Notes under the pieces: generated by a model | Told to the model about the DNA's origin: nothing | Database searches by the model: none | What the model saw: the letters and a program-made list of their open reading frames with translations, nothing else | Made by a program: the position numbers and the translations under genes | Shown here: positions 63,174 through 64,000 of the stretch, piece by piece | Layout of the letters: every line of letters starts with the position of its first letter | Numbering within the stretch: the stretch's first letter is position 1 | DNA from: Marinobacterium halophilum | GTDB taxonomy: Bacteria > Pseudomonadota > Gammaproteobacteria > Pseudomonadales > Balneatricaceae | Direction of reading: 5' to 3' | Length of the DNA stretch: 64,000 nucleotides | Assembly: GCF_003014615.1 (NCBI RefSeq) | Contig: NZ_PYGI01000002.1 | Span: 1 to 64,000, forward strand

Positions 63174-64000
63174 AACTCCGGCAGGAACAGCGCAATCTGA
63201 GCGAAGAACACAATCATTGCGAGGCGCACAATATCGGCACACCAGAACGGGGTCACACCCTTGAAGATAGTGCCTGTTTTCACATCCCTCAATACTGCAC
63301 TGAGTACAAAGACATTCATACCCACCGGCGGCGTGATCAAACTGATCTCGGTCACCACAACCACCACAATGCCGAACCACACCAGATCGAAGCCCATGCT
63401 CGCCACCAGCGGGTAGAACACCGGTACGGTCAGCAGCATCATCGACAGGCTTTCAAATACCATGCCGAGGACGATATAGATGCCCAGGATCGCCAGAATC
63501 ACCACGATCGGTGCAACATCCAGCCCGGTGACGAACTCCAGCAGCATGTCCGGCAGGCCGGCACGGTTGATGAAGTCGGAGAAAATCAGCGCCCCGATCA
63601 CCACGGTGAACAGCATCGCCGAAGTACGCGCCGTATCGGTCAGCGTCTCGAACAGATTCTGCAGGTTCATGCGACCACGGAACAAGGTAATCAGGAATGC
63701 ACCACCGGCACCGATACCCGCCGCTTCCGTCGGCGTGAAGATACCCATGTAGATACCGCCCATGACAATGGTGAACAGCAGCAAGACGCCCCAGACACCT
63801 TTCATCGCGATCATGCGCTCTTTCCACGGCGTACGCTCACCGGCAGGCCCGGCACTCGGGTCACGCCAAACCACGTAACGCACCGCGCCCAGATACATCA
63901 GGATACCCAGGATGCCCGGAATGAAACCGGCTGCGAACAGCTCACGGATGGATGATTCGGTCAGCAGACCATAGATCACCAGAATCACGCTGGGCGGAAT
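63161..64000 (-). CDS. TRAP large permease, second copy, cut by window end
   Basis: Only the C-terminal 279 residues lie in the window. They match residues of copy 1 with about nine substitutions, six of which cluster around GPAGERTPWKERMIAMKG. The nucleotide sequence is also very similar. It ends just upstream of the dctP gene of the first set, so two TRAP sets appear to lie in tandem. The rest of the gene, and any dctPQ partners, lie beyond the window. Confidence 0.9.
   Translation of the reverse strand: MPPSVILVIYGLLTESSIRELFAAGFIPGILGILMYLGAVRYVVWRDPSAGPAGERTPWKERMIAMKGVWGVLLLFTIVMGGIYMGIFTPTEAAGIGAGGAFLITLFRGRMNLQNLFETLTDTARTSAMLFTVVIGALIFSDFINRAGLPDMLLEFVTGLDVAPIVVILAILGIYIVLGMVFESLSMMLLTVPVFYPLVASMGFDLVWFGIVVVVVTEISLITPPVGMNVFVLSAVLRDVKTGTIFKGVTPFWCADIVRLAMIVFFAQIALFLPELLYR

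Noticed and set aside
1-64000. tRNA or rRNA genes
   Set aside because: No cloverleaf-like segment with a T-loop GTTCGA-type motif or rRNA core sequence was recognised by eye; a tRNAscan run would settle this.

Overview
The window is from a Gram-negative, probably marine, gammaproteobacterium. It has a complete type II secretion system, Lol-type lipoprotein sorting signals, three TRAP-type transporter loci plus the start of a fourth, a homodimeric-type PyrC, an HD-GYP phosphodiesterase and a c-di-GMP riboswitch. The genus cannot be fixed from sequence alone; an Oceanospirillales/Alteromonadales-like organism is a guess. Base composition is GC-rich (roughly 55-60%) except for the first ~2.4 kb, which is strikingly AT-rich.

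Region 1 (1-2.5 kb) is the AT-rich end of a surface-polysaccharide locus: a transposase tail, a hexapeptide acyltransferase and a Wzx-like flippase. Region 2 (2.5-4.8 kb) holds pyrC, a small secreted protein and a membrane PH-domain protein.

Region 3 (4.9-19.1 kb) is a catabolic island that reads as aerobic indole degradation. An iif-type set (two-component flavin monooxygenase, SDR, and a dienelactone-hydrolase/SnoaL fusion) should turn indole into anthranilate. An antABC-type ring-hydroxylating dioxygenase then gives catechol. A XylE-type catechol 2,3-dioxygenase opens the ring by meta cleavage. An outer-membrane channel, a TRAP transporter and two AraC-type activators belong to the same island. 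Both catabolic promoters carry direct-repeat sites of the kind bound by AraC/XylS proteins.

Region 4 (19.2-27.3 kb) is a polar amino-acid ABC transporter, a GNAT acetyltransferase, a large HD-GYP sensor, an AI-2E family permease and a thioesterase.

Region 5 (27.4-50.7 kb) is a secretion and surface region. It contains gspAB, a sigma-54 activator of the VpsR type with an intact GAFTGA loop, and a secreted metzincin protease whose mRNA leader contains a class I c-di-GMP riboswitch. It also holds a 1474-residue secreted repeat protein preceded by a sigma-54-like promoter, and an Xps-ordered T2SS operon (gspE-F-G-H-I-J-K-L-M, a GspC/N-like gene, gspD) whose secretin has a lipobox. Together these suggest c-di-GMP-controlled export of two large extracellular proteins.

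Region 6 (51-59.4 kb) looks like a sulfate-ester use module: porin, SulP permease, TAXI-TRAP transporter, formylglycine-type sulfatase and IclR regulator. Region 7 (59.5-64 kb) is a TeaABCD-like TRAP transporter with its universal stress protein, followed by a near-identical second copy of the large permease gene that runs off the window end.
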